From Heterostelium multicystogenum (Eukaryota; Evosea; Eumycetozoa; Acytosteliales; Acytosteliaceae), in assembly GCA_003667245.1 (NCBI GenBank), contig RCNN01000380.1, positions 1-35,029 on the forward strand: a stretch of 35,029 bases of DNA, read 5' to 3'. The position numbers and the translations under genes were made by a program. Within the stretch, counting starts at the first letter, position 1; every line of letters begins with the position of its first letter. Below are positions 23,485-33,631 of the stretch, piece after piece. Under the pieces are notes generated by a model. It did not search any database, had not been told where the DNA came from, and saw only the letters and a list, made by a program, of their open reading frames with translations.

Positions 23485-24517
23485 ATGAAGATTAATCGAA
23501 CAAAGTAAAATTAATTTCTTTAATAATATTGGGATTATGTGTAACTATATTATTTATATTATTAATGGTCCCTGATTCACCGGTGCAAAAGGTGACAATC
23601 GCAACGATGGAATCTATAAAGCAGCTTCCAAAGTTTTGGGGATGCGTTATCATTACAGTTGTATATGCAGTTTCTTTAGTTTTCTGTTTCCCTGGAACTC
23701 CAATTAATCTCGCAGCAGGCTACATGTTTGGTGTCGTAGCGGGTTCTGTGGCAACAGTATTAGGTTGTGATTTGGGTGCAGTACTAGCATTCTTCATTGG
23801 TCGACTTTTAACTCGAGAGTGGGCTGCCGAGCAAATCAAAAACAACAAGAAATACAGTCAAATCGACCAAGCAGTCGAGAAAAACAGTTTATTAATTATA
23901 TTCCTCTTACGTCTATCACCTGTTATACCATTTGGTATGTAGTTAAACATTCGAACTATACAGAAGTGCATAACCCTAACTCTCACCTATTTCATTGCAG
24001 GCATTTGTAATTATATATTTGGTGCTACCAAAGTAAAGTTTTCCAAGTACTGGATTGCTACAACACTTGGTCTGATGCCATGCACAATAGCTTATACATA
24101 TTTAGGTAGTTTAATGAGAAGCTTAGCAGACATTTATTCAGATGATTCTGGTTAGTATTGAATTTTTACTCCTCAATTCAATTGATTATTAACTCGATTT
24201 CTATCAATTAAAAGGCGCTGAAACAGAAGGACAATTAATATTTATAACAGTTGCGACTATCTTTACAGTTGTTATTTATAGCGGTTATAACAGTGGTTAC
24301 CAAGAGAACATTGAGTAAAGCAATGAACGAGGATGTAGAAATGGAGAGTATTGAAGTCGATCTAGAGAAAGGACAAGGTTCACTTTTGATGCATGAAGCT
24401 GAAGATTCGAATATGTTGCATGAAATCGAGAGTGGCGACAAAGAATATATTATCAAAGATGATGGTAGAGTGGAGAGAGAATATACTTTTGAAAATACGA
24501 ATAAACGACTCGATTAA
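23485..24517 (+). CDS. VTT-domain (SNARE-associated/TVP38/TMEM64-type) membrane protein
   Basis: Polytopic membrane protein of the VTT (DedA-like) superfamily, whose members act in Golgi/ER membrane and lipid homeostasis. ATG 23485 begins a basic cytosolic stub leading into TM1 (LISLIILGLCVTILFILLMV). One missing A in the stub near 23510 would join the frames. The VTT core follows: FCFPGTPINLAAGYMFG, then CDLGAVLAFFIGR, then LRLSPVIPFGI and NYIFGATKVKF...YWIATTLGLMP. Introns are 23935-24000 (GTATGTAG...CAG) and 24151-24214 (GTTAGTAT...AAAG). A last helix (ATIFTVVI) is followed by one extra T near 24275, after which TKRTLSKAM and an acidic cytosolic tail run to the stop at 24515-24517. It resembles TMEM64/TVP38 more than TMEM41/VMP1, but this is judged by eye. 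Confidence 0.85.
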
Positions 24518-24906
24518 TCAACCATACATCATTTTTAAGATCAAGATTGTTATCAGCAAATAATAATCTATTTTTATAACATTACCAATAAAAAGATATC
24601 GAGTAGATATCAATTTACAATCCACCATTTCAACATCAATGACAAATTAATTCAATTCCATCTATTCAAATAATCTATTGTTAATCGTTTTATAGTTTAT
24701 TGGTTTTTGTTTTTTTGTTTTTTTTAAATGTTTTAACTGTTATACAATGTCGCAACTACTACAATCTTTGTTTGCTTCTATCCACAACTCATTGCACGGA
24801 TAGATAGATTAAAGAGAATTAGTTGGTGATTAGAAAATTAAAAGTACTGTGAATTCTTATTGTTGTTATGTTTTGAGATGTTTTTTGTTTTGTTTGCTAT
24901 TCTTGT
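24518..24906. other. Convergent 3' spacer between VTT gene and MOB1
   Basis: 389 bp of AT-rich sequence with a T-run near 24705-24725. AATAAA-like signals occur near 24589 on the plus strand. No gene is seen. Confidence 0.55.
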
Positions 24907-26033
24907 TTAACTGTTGCTCTTGGTCAAGTTGTCAATGAGATCTTGAAGTGGCAACATTTCCTTCTTGTCGACCAAGTTAAATTCAACAATGAAAAAGTAA
25001 AAGTGTTTGAAGCAAGTGTTGAGATGTGCTTCTTCTCCAAGTGAGACGATCTTTGGGAAATGTGAATAGTAGATATGTCCGTACACTCTAAACAATCTCT
25101 TAAAAATATTCTTGACAATTGTTTGGAAGTTCTTTGGGAATTGTACATCTATATATGATTCAGTGTTGTTAGTACCTCTTCTGAGCACGATGTGATTGGT
25201 AGTGAGCTCAACATACCAACTCTAGATGGGAAAGTATTCTCGTCATCAAGAATATTTTGTACCCAGGTCATCAAGTATTCTACATATTCAGGTGCTGATA
25301 CCTTGATTGGTTTCTTAACGGTATCACCATCTGCCCAAAGATATTCGTATTTTGGACCAGCAGACATAACCTCGCATGTCTTTGGTGTGCAGAACTCTGT
25401 AATGCTTCCATATAACAAATTGATTTGATTGAAGAAGTCGACGGCTATCAATTGAATCGTATATTAATACATGTCTTTGCCATGTTCGATGGACTATATC
25501 AATATGATGCTACTTACTGTTGACAGCTAACCATTCATTCAAATCTTCTCTTTCGGAAGTGAAACTGCAAGTCTTAGATTGCCACTTCCAAGTGTAGCTT
25601 TGGCATGTCTGTGTAAATCGTGTCTCTTTGTACCCTTACTGAAACCCTTCTTTGGTTTAAAGGTCTTATTCTTATCACTATATCATAATACAAAAATAAT
25701 AATCATAACAACAATACAAACATCAAACAAACAACGATAATGTTAGTACAGTATACTTTTAATTTTCATTGTGTTTAGTTTCATAAAAACTGAACTACTG
25801 ACTTATTACTGTAATATCATAGACATAGTAATTATAGTTGTTGTTGTTGTTGTTGTTATTAAGAAGTAGAATGAACACATTGTTAATTAAATACTCGTAT
25901 ATTTAAAATACTATTACGTAAATTATTATTATTATTTATTTTTAGTTATTACTATTATTATTATTATATTATTATTATAATAAACTATTATTATTATTAT
26001 TGTTGTTGTTGTTACTTACAAAATCTTAAACAT
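24907..26033 (-). CDS. mob1: MOB1 kinase activator
   Basis: Adaptor that binds and activates NDR/LATS kinases in Hippo and mitotic-exit type signalling. Four exons on the minus strand: 26033-26020, 25677-25518, 25444-25217 and 25148-24907; introns of 342, 73 and 68 bp have GT...AG ends. The exons total 644 nt. One missing base near 25550, just before EDLNEWLAVN, makes 645 nt and 214 residues, close to the 216 of human MOB1. The zinc ligands are intact: C-x4-C in FCTPKTCEVM and H-x4-H in HIYYSHF. Other conserved blocks are KGTKRHDLHRHA, VDFFNQINLLYGSITEFC, MSAGPKYEYLWADG, APEYVEYLMTWVQ, KRLFRVYGHIY and EEAHLNTCFKHF. The exact restoration of length by one base argues strongly for a sequencing error. 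Several dictyostelid MOB paralogs exist and I cannot name which one this is. Confidence 0.94.
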
Positions 26034-27339
26034 TTTCTAAAGTTTTGTTTATGTTATATTATGCTATGTACAGTGGAGTGGAATGAATGAATGATGAATA
26101 TATTGTTGTTGTTGATTGCTCAATATTGCTAAAGACTAATCCTACAAATCAGTTGTTAAATTACTTCTTTCTTATTATTTAGATCAAGAATATGTTGTTA
26201 TTGTTGTGCTATTTCTATATACCTATAGGTAGGATCTTAATAATAAATCTAAATCAAATCAACAAAACTAACCAACTACCCAACTACTAACTAATCAATA
26301 AATAAATATATGGTTTTTTTTGTTTTTTTTTATTTTTTTGTATTTTTGTTTTACTTTAATAATATTGTTATTGATCAAAAAAAAAAAAAAAAGAAAGAAA
26401 AATTTTTGATGGATAACTGATCCAAAAATTAAAAAACAAAAACAGTTGTTTATAATATCATCCATTCATTATTCTCAATTATTTAATCAAATTTGTTTAG
26501 ACTGATGGATGATAGATTGATCAATTGTTGCTGGAGATGTTATATCTATAGATATCAAAACTAATCAAAATAATAACATCAATAATAATAATAACAGCAA
26601 TAATAATGAATAGTACATAAATAAATGTGATATATATTAAAATATATTGATTACTAAAAAAAAACTTTATATTTTGTTTTGCATTTTTTGGACATTTCAA
26701 ATAAAAATGATGATGATTTGCTCGTCAAAATATTGTGTCTATAATTAGGGTACCCTATCCTTAATACTATTGTTTTTTTTGTTTTTATTTTGACATGTCA
26801 CAATTATTTATTCATTCATTAGTATGACAAAATTATAGGAAATACATTAGATAAGGTTCTAATCCTGGGTCAACTTGACTTTACTTTATAAGTACAAATT
26901 TGATCAATAATGTTCAACTTTAGGAAAATTAGTAATTACTAATTTTGGTAATTTTGAATAAATACCATAGTATGTCGTTTGTGTACAATTAATCTTTGAA
27001 AATTAAAGTGTGCAAAACAACAATACTTTTTAAGAGTCATTTGTTACATCCAACCCCCACCCACCCACCGATTCATTGGTTGATCAAAAAAACAAAAAAA
27101 AACAAACAAGCATAAATAAATATTAATTCCTAAATTTAATTTAAATTTGATCATTCAAACACAAATCAAATATTAATAAAATCTAAGATTGTGAGTAACT
27201 GACTTTAAAAAAAAAGAGATATCCAAACATACATATACATATACATAATATAAAGTTATACATATACAATACAACATACAAAATACAGAGTTATACATAG
27301 ATATATACATAGATAAACATATAGATAGATAGATACACA
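26034..27339. promoter_or_regulatory. Divergent promoter region between MOB1 and the phosphodiesterase gene
   Basis: 1.3 kb of AT-rich DNA holding both promoters. It includes T-rich runs near 26317-26352, a 16-base A run at 26377-26392, ATA/CATA repeats near 27229-27330, and TAGA units just before the phosphodiesterase ATG. No gene is seen. Confidence 0.5.
26377..26392. repeat. Poly-A run of 16 bases
   Basis: An uninterrupted homopolymer in noncoding DNA, one of the longest in the window. Its true length is likely uncertain. Confidence 0.7.
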
Positions 27340-30300
27340 ATGAATGGTTACAATGGTAATGGTAGTAGATTGTCATCGTCAACATCGGGAACGTCATCTT
27401 TGCCAACTTCAAAAGATGATGGTTTCAATTATATAAAACAGTAAGGATTGTTATTGTCGGATCGGAATGCGTCGATCAACAATTGTTGTTGATCTATTAG
27501 AGAGGGTAGAGAGATGAATGGATCGATTGATTAATTTGGTTGATTTTTAGAATGCAAACATTGTTCAATTCATTGGGTTACAATATAAAGTTTACTGTAT
27601 TGTTGGAGTGCTTACATCGATACCAAAAATGATCAACAGCACCAGCATTTGAAAAGCAAAGAGTTGTTGGATGAGTTTAAGAAAGAGTTGGCAAAATATA
27701 TTATGGCATTGATTGTGTTGAGAACCAAAGTTACTGCACTCTACAGTGAGAACATCATTGAAAATATTACGAAATTAATTTCACCCTATGTATCATTGAC
27801 TCGAAGTCCAAATGGCGCAGCACATTCGCGTGGCACTGACGGGTCCCAGGAAAATAGCGATATGCCAAGCGGTTTCCAGTGCAACTATTCCTTTCACGAT
27901 CGATCATTATGAGTTGCTGTCAAAGGTTGCGTCTCTGGACCAGTTTGGCGCACTCAATACCAAGGGGTTGTTTGCTATTATTCTCAATTCCATCAACCTC
28001 ACTTTGTTATTTATTCAAACACTAAGAACCTACATTGACTGTGATATTTCCAATCTTCACCAGTTGGTAAATCAGCAAACCACAGCCACTAAAGTTATAC
28101 CTGGCACGGCAAGTAGCAAGAAGATTGGAAGCGGTTCACCGCGAATGGGCAGCTTAAATGGAAATGCACAGTCCAGTGGATACAACCCCCAGATTCTCTC
28201 GAACAGCCAAGTTTTTACTGAGCTGGAAATGGACCAGATAACCGCTCACTATCGTCCATTCATCAACTATCTCCTTGAGTGCATCAAGAACGGAGACAGC
28301 TCCGACCATTGCTACAGTGCCTCTATTCGTCCGAAGGAGCTGGGTAGCTTCTTGTTTGATAGTGTCGTTGGTCCTATTCAGATTGGTGTTCCACCAGAGA
28401 CTATAAAGACATCGCTAAAAGCTCACACTGCTGTACCCCAAATCTACATCTTGCCACACATCCTCTGCTCGAACGGTGTCAGTTATTCAGAAGTAGAGTT
28501 TCCAGTGTTTTTCAACTTTTTTATCAAGAAAGCAGCTTCCAATCCATTGCGTCGTGTGATTATGGTGGGACACGAAGAGCAGCTTCGTCGTGTACGATCG
28601 ATTTTCAAGGAGTCTATGTTTGGTCCCAATCCCGACCAGATTTACATAAAAGAAGAAATTTTCTAAAGCAAAGTTGGATGCAGGCTATGTGATTGACTTT
28701 GAAGCAGAGCGTGCTACACTTGCTTACAGAAAGCATGGAATGGAGTCTTCTATCGATGACTTTGTCATTTTCAAGCCATTTGACGAGAGCTCTCAAGTTA
28801 AAATTGATTTACCAACTGTCGAAAAATCCAGATGTCATGGGTTCAGTCTTAGTTGAGAATCGCCATGGTTTGATTTGTTTTTATGAAGGCGATAATAATC
28901 AGTTGAGAGGTGTTGTGGACTCGACCATGTCACCTATTCCTTCTGTACTGAAGCAGGTTGCTTCCTTCAACAGTCCTAGCAGACAGTCAATGACTAATTT
29001 CGCACTTAGCACACCAAAGTTCATTCCACCCACTTTTGGTATAACTTTCCTTGGTACTTCTCATGGATTCGATCCATTTGGACAAACGACAGGATTCATT
29101 GTATGGATCAACGGAAATGGCGTATTGGTTGATCCACCCATTGGCACATCAAAGTATCTCCAACACTTTGGACTGGGAGGACACCTAGTAGAGAGTGTCA
29201 TCCTCACACATTGTCATTCAGACCACGACAGTGGACTACTCCAGCAAATTGTCGAAGGAACCAAGATGACACTCTACACAACAAGAACCATCCACGACTC
29301 ATACATGAGAAAGGCACAGGCACTCACTGGTATAGAAAAGATTAACGAATTTTACAATTGGGTGCCAGTGCCCATTGGCGAAAGCATTCGTATCCAAGGC
29401 GCGGATTTTGAGTTTGATTATAGCTATCATACAATTCCAACTATCCGCTTCAAGCTTTCGTTCCATGGTAAAACGATTGCGTATTCCTCTGACACCAATA
29501 TTGTCCAGAGTCACTTAGTGAATTGGTCCGAGAAGGTGTTATCAATCAGCTCCGTGAATCCAGCTTGAGAATGTTTGTATTCGACGCAGATATGATCATC
29601 CATGAGTGTGGAGTGCCACCCATCCATACATCTGCAGAGGCTCTAAACAACCTGCCCGTTTCGATCAAGCAAAAGTTGCTTGTTGTCCACACCGCTAAGT
29701 TGCCAGACAACGTAACCGATCTCCGTATCCCAGATGTAGGACTGGACAATACAATAAGAATTGATGTTGGTGACTTTTACGAAGGTTTCTCAAAGGCAAC
29801 TAGAAGATTCCAACTGTTATGCAACTCCTTCTACTTTAGACACATGCCACCCTCAATGATATATAAGATCTTCTTTGAAATGGAGCCAAAGAAAGTTGCA
29901 GCCGGTACTGTAATTATGCGTGCTGGAGATGACAGCGATTGTTGCTATATCGTCGAGCACGGAACAGCAGACGTCCTCATTCCAACCGCGGAAGAGATGA
30001 AGTCGATCGAAAAAACTGGATTCCAGTGCTTTGACAGTCCCACCCTCAGTCGGGGATTGAATAAATCATTGTCATCGATTGGAGTCAATCCTCCCAACCA
30101 AGGAAGCGAGCAATATATCGGTAGCTTTTTCACTGGTGATACCTTTGGAGAAAATGCACTCTCTCGTCGCGCCAAGAGAAGTGCTACAGTCATTGCCCGT
30201 ACTCAAATGGCTTTGCTTTCCATCAGCCACGAGGCATTTACTAAGCTCCAGAAGCAACTCCGCCAGGATGAGCTACTTTCATCACTCTCTCTCGATCTAG

Positions 30301-30737
30301 AGAGAATAGCACTTTATTCGCCATTCCTTAAGAATGTACTTTCAAAGACATTCCCATTCTCTCAGCTTCAGCTCACAAAGGAGCAAATTGACCACTTTGC
30401 AGCTACAATAGACTCAGAGATCGTCTTTGAAGAAGGAGCAACCGTCATCAAAGAAGATGACCACGACAACTCAATGTATATAATCAAAGAGGGTGCAGTT
30501 ACCATCTCAAAACAAAACAAAGTTTACAAAACACTATCGAAAGGCGAATGCTTCGGTGAGATATCACTCATCCTCGGTTTACCAAGAACATGTACAGCCA
30601 CCGCTTCTTCCGAGGAGCCCACTCATTTGCTCATCTTGAAGCGAGACGGATTCCAACGAATATTAGATCGTTTCCAAAACATTAGATTCAATCTTATGCA
30701 ACTAGTCGAGCAAAGATTATCTGAAAGCTTCAACTAA
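27340..30737 (+). CDS. gbpA/gbpB: Cyclic-nucleotide-stimulated class II phosphodiesterase, GbpA/GbpB type
   Basis: Hydrolyses cGMP or cAMP and is activated by the nucleotide itself; in Dictyostelium this family (PdeD/PdeE) shapes cGMP signals during chemotaxis. Exon 1 is 27340-27440 and intron 27441-27550 (GTAAGGAT...TTAG), then one long exon to 30737. An N-terminal region of about 500 residues without a domain I can name contains VPQIYILPHI and EVEFPVFFNFFIKKA. The metallo-beta-lactamase domain has HCHSDH (29209-29226, the HxHxDH metal motif), later YSSDTN, then DADMIIHECG and HTSAEAL. Two cNMP-binding domains follow, with FGENALSRRAKRSATV and FGEISLILGLPRTCTA loops, each with the phosphate-contacting Glu and Arg. 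Breaks lie near 27630, 27815, 28664, 28826 and 29515. Whether it is GbpA (cGMP-specific) or GbpB (dual) cannot be told from the sequence alone. Confidence 0.9.
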
Positions 30738-30813
30738 CATTATTAATGTATAATAAATAGATCTATAGATAGATAGATAGATTGATTAGATTTCTATATT
30801 TAAAAATGATTGT
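30738..30813. other. 76-bp convergent spacer with GATA repeats
   Basis: This is the shortest spacer in the window. It contains TAGA units at about 30766-30782 and AATAAA-like sequence near 30751. The phosphodiesterase and acetyltransferase transcripts probably overlap at their 3' ends. Confidence 0.6.
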
Positions 30814-31459
30814 TTAGTTGCTGTTTAGTTTATCAAAGTCAATGGCACACTTTGTGATACCATCTCCAACCAAACGGTATTGAATCCATTCCTTGAGTGG
30901 CTTGGCACCAAGGGATTCATAGAAGTCGATCGATGGCTTGTTCCAGTCGAGCACTTGCCATTCTACTCTACCGTATCCATTCTCCTTGGCAATCTTGGTG
31001 AGATGAAGAAGCATCTTCTTACCATAACCCTTTCCTCTGTACTCTGGCTGAACGTAGATGTCTTCCAAGTAGATACCTGGTCTGTGCAAGAAGGTTGAAT
31101 AGTTCAAAAAGTGGAGAGTGTATCCAATGATCTTTGCAGAACCATTACCATTAGTTGGTACGGACCAACCACAATATACATGAACCACTTTGTGTTCACC
31201 GAATGAAAAACTTTTCTAAATCAGAAACACTTCCAATGACCTAGGTATCTATCTATTAGTGATATGATATATAGAATAGGATAGGATAGGGTCTAATAAC
31301 GAAAGTGAGGAGGATTAAAGGAAGGTGGTGTCGTTAGTTACCTACCATATGTGAGAGCTTCTCATATTCAGCCAACTCCAAGATCAATTCATGTACTCTA
31401 GGAATGTCTTCTCTGTTTGCTGGTCTGATTTCAAAAGTATATTGTTCGATTGATTCCAT
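30814..31459 (-). CDS. GNAT-family N-acetyltransferase, spermidine/spermine acetyltransferase (SSAT)-like
   Basis: Acetyl-CoA-dependent transferase of the SAT1/SAT2 group, which acetylates polyamines or thialysine-like small molecules. Exon 1 is 31459-31346, starting MESIEQYTFEIRPANREDI, with the alpha-1 segment ELILELAEYEKL typical of SSAT. Intron 31345-31241 (GTAGGTAA...CTAG, 105 bp) joins exon 2, 31240-30814. One break near 31212 sits in a T-run between DLEK and FGEH. The FGEH motif, LEDIYVQPEYRGKGYGKKML (motif A with the acetyl-CoA loop R-x-x-G-x-G) and WNKPSIDFYESLGA (motif B) all match. The corrected length is about 180 residues, close to the SSAT size of 171. It converges with the phosphodiesterase gene across 76 bp. 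Substrate specificity between polyamine and thialysine is not decidable here. Confidence 0.9.
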
Positions 31460-33631
31460 AGCTATACAAATCTATTTTTACAACTGAACTATCAATTTGT
31501 AAGATGAAACTTAATTCAAATATGAAATAAAACAATCTCAGACTTTTAAAGTTCTCGTGTTTGCAAAATATCAATGTGTTGGTATCGAACATTGTTCCAA
31601 CTGTTTTGCAAATCTTATTTAAATTAAATCAAAGTTTCATAATTAAAACATTGTTCAATCATTTAAAATAAACTGTGAGTTCGAACAATAATATAAACTC
31701 TATCAAATAATTCTAACTAACTATCTAAATAGTAATATTATAGATCATAAACATCATTATTTAGGAAATATACAAAATACAATTAATAAGAAACAATTTT
31801 TTAATGTTATTGGTGAAAGGAGGTCAAAGTTGGGTCATTAAGTTAAATCATCCAGAGCCAATATAACGTTAAGTTTTAAACTTTTAATTATAAACACTTG
31901 CTTTTGGTGTGTTAAATCTTTAATTTTATAACCTGCAGGGGATTTTTGAAATCTCTGCTGCAATAATATTACATCATTTTAAGTCTCTGTAAACTTTGAT
32001 CTAAACTGTTGAGATAGATAGAAATCTCAACAAATCAAAAAACAATTTGAAGTTAAATTTGATAGGTTTAAAATTAATAAATAAATATTTTTATATTATA
32101 ATGTTAAATAAAATTAATTAGTCCTCATTCATCTAAGACAAAGAAATGATTTTCAGTATTATTAAACAATTATATATAACTATTCTAACTTGACATATTA
32201 TTTGTATAAATATAAATATATAACATAAATAAGATAGATTTTCATTGTTGAAAGAAAATTGTAATCTTATCTTAGAGTGTAGCAGAATCATTTTATCATT
32301 TGACATCAAAAATCTATTTATAATTCTGTTATTTTAAACTATTTCGATAACTATCTTTCATGCGGAATTAATACCTTATACTACTGTACAATTTAATTGA
32401 TATATTTTTGGTAATAGGGTATGTAAAAATGAAATGAAACAATTATTATATATTAATGACTAATTTTTAATCTCTTTAATATAATAAACTAATGTAAACA
32501 ATATCAGAATTTCAGGGTTTTAAAATATCTACATCCCACAATATAATCTTTGATTTTGGTGGAAAATTTAATTTGATTCATTAAACTTGAGCCTATTCCC
32601 GATTTCAATGATTATATGTGGAAAAGAATTTCAACCCAAGTAGTTTAAAAATGGGAAGGTAAGTGTATTTTTTGTTCTTAATATTAATATCATTTACTAA
32701 TTAGTATTACAATTAGATCCTATATTTATTTTTCCTACCTCCAAGAAAATAGCAGATAATATTTCTAGGTTGGGTTTTAGAATCAACACCAAAGATATAT
32801 CAATTAAATTGTACATTGTTAAGAATTCCAAATAAATTAGATTTTTGATCGATTGAAAGAACTACTTTTAAGAAACAGAGTTTTTTGAAAGATAATGATT
32901 TTAAAATTATTAAATTAAACTACCTCTAAAGAATAATAGTTTGTTCATAGATCATTATTAGGTTAGTTAATGAAGATATTAATATTGATCTATTTGAATA
33001 ATACATACATCTCCCCACAATATTGAAAGACCTTTAAAGTTAACATCATTTTTTGTGTAGGTTTGATCATATAGCATCATAAATAATCATCAATGATTTC
33101 TTAGTGAAATTAAAGGGAGGACAAATTACAAAAAGAATTAAAAATATATCCTGCAAACACCCTGAGTTGCAACGAAAAATTTCAATGTCACTCGGAGAGA
33201 ATAGATATGTTTTGACAAATAATGGGGCTAAATAAAAACATATGTTTTTAAAATGTTGTCCCTACATGCGAAGACAGTCACCTTTGAATTTTAATTCCCA
33301 ATATTCATGAGTTATCGGACTATTTAAAGTTCGGTAAAATGATGTTCATTTTATGAATTGGGAATTTATAAATTACATTTTTGATAAATAATAAAGTATC
33401 TTCTCTATTGAGAAGTCAAAATTTAGTTATAAATCATCACTATAATCAAAGATATAACAAGATTAATATTACATGTAAATTATATATATATATATATATA
33501 GTTTGTTAACTGTACTATTGGAAATGAAATATCCCAAATTAATAATTTTATATTTATTTCTTCTTTTTTGTAAGATACAAGATCTAACAAATTAAAGAAA
33601 TTAATTTACTAATAATATACTTTTTTATTAG
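31460..33631. other. AT-rich intergenic block (about 2.2 kb), possible leader exon at its right side
   Basis: Very AT-rich, with many A/T runs and a TA microsatellite at 33482-33501. No frame of coding character was found. At 32651 an ATG followed by GGAAG and then GTAAGTG looks like a tiny first exon (Met-Gly-Arg) with a good donor. It could belong to the next gene with an intron of about 970 bp, but this is weakly supported. Confidence 0.45.
33482..33501. repeat. TA dinucleotide microsatellite
   Basis: About ten uninterrupted TA units in noncoding AT-rich DNA upstream of the last gene. Confidence 0.8.

Noticed and set aside
27173..27412. 79-codon minus-strand frame rich in Tyr and Cys
   Set aside because: It is generated by ATAC/CATA repeats in the phosphodiesterase leader region.
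32530..32650. Small ncRNA with a DUSE-like CCCACAA upstream element and pairing ends
   Set aside because: The element is a partial match recalled from memory, the terminal stem needs a bulge, and the class I RNA internal motif is absent. The stretch may equally be the leader of the next gene.
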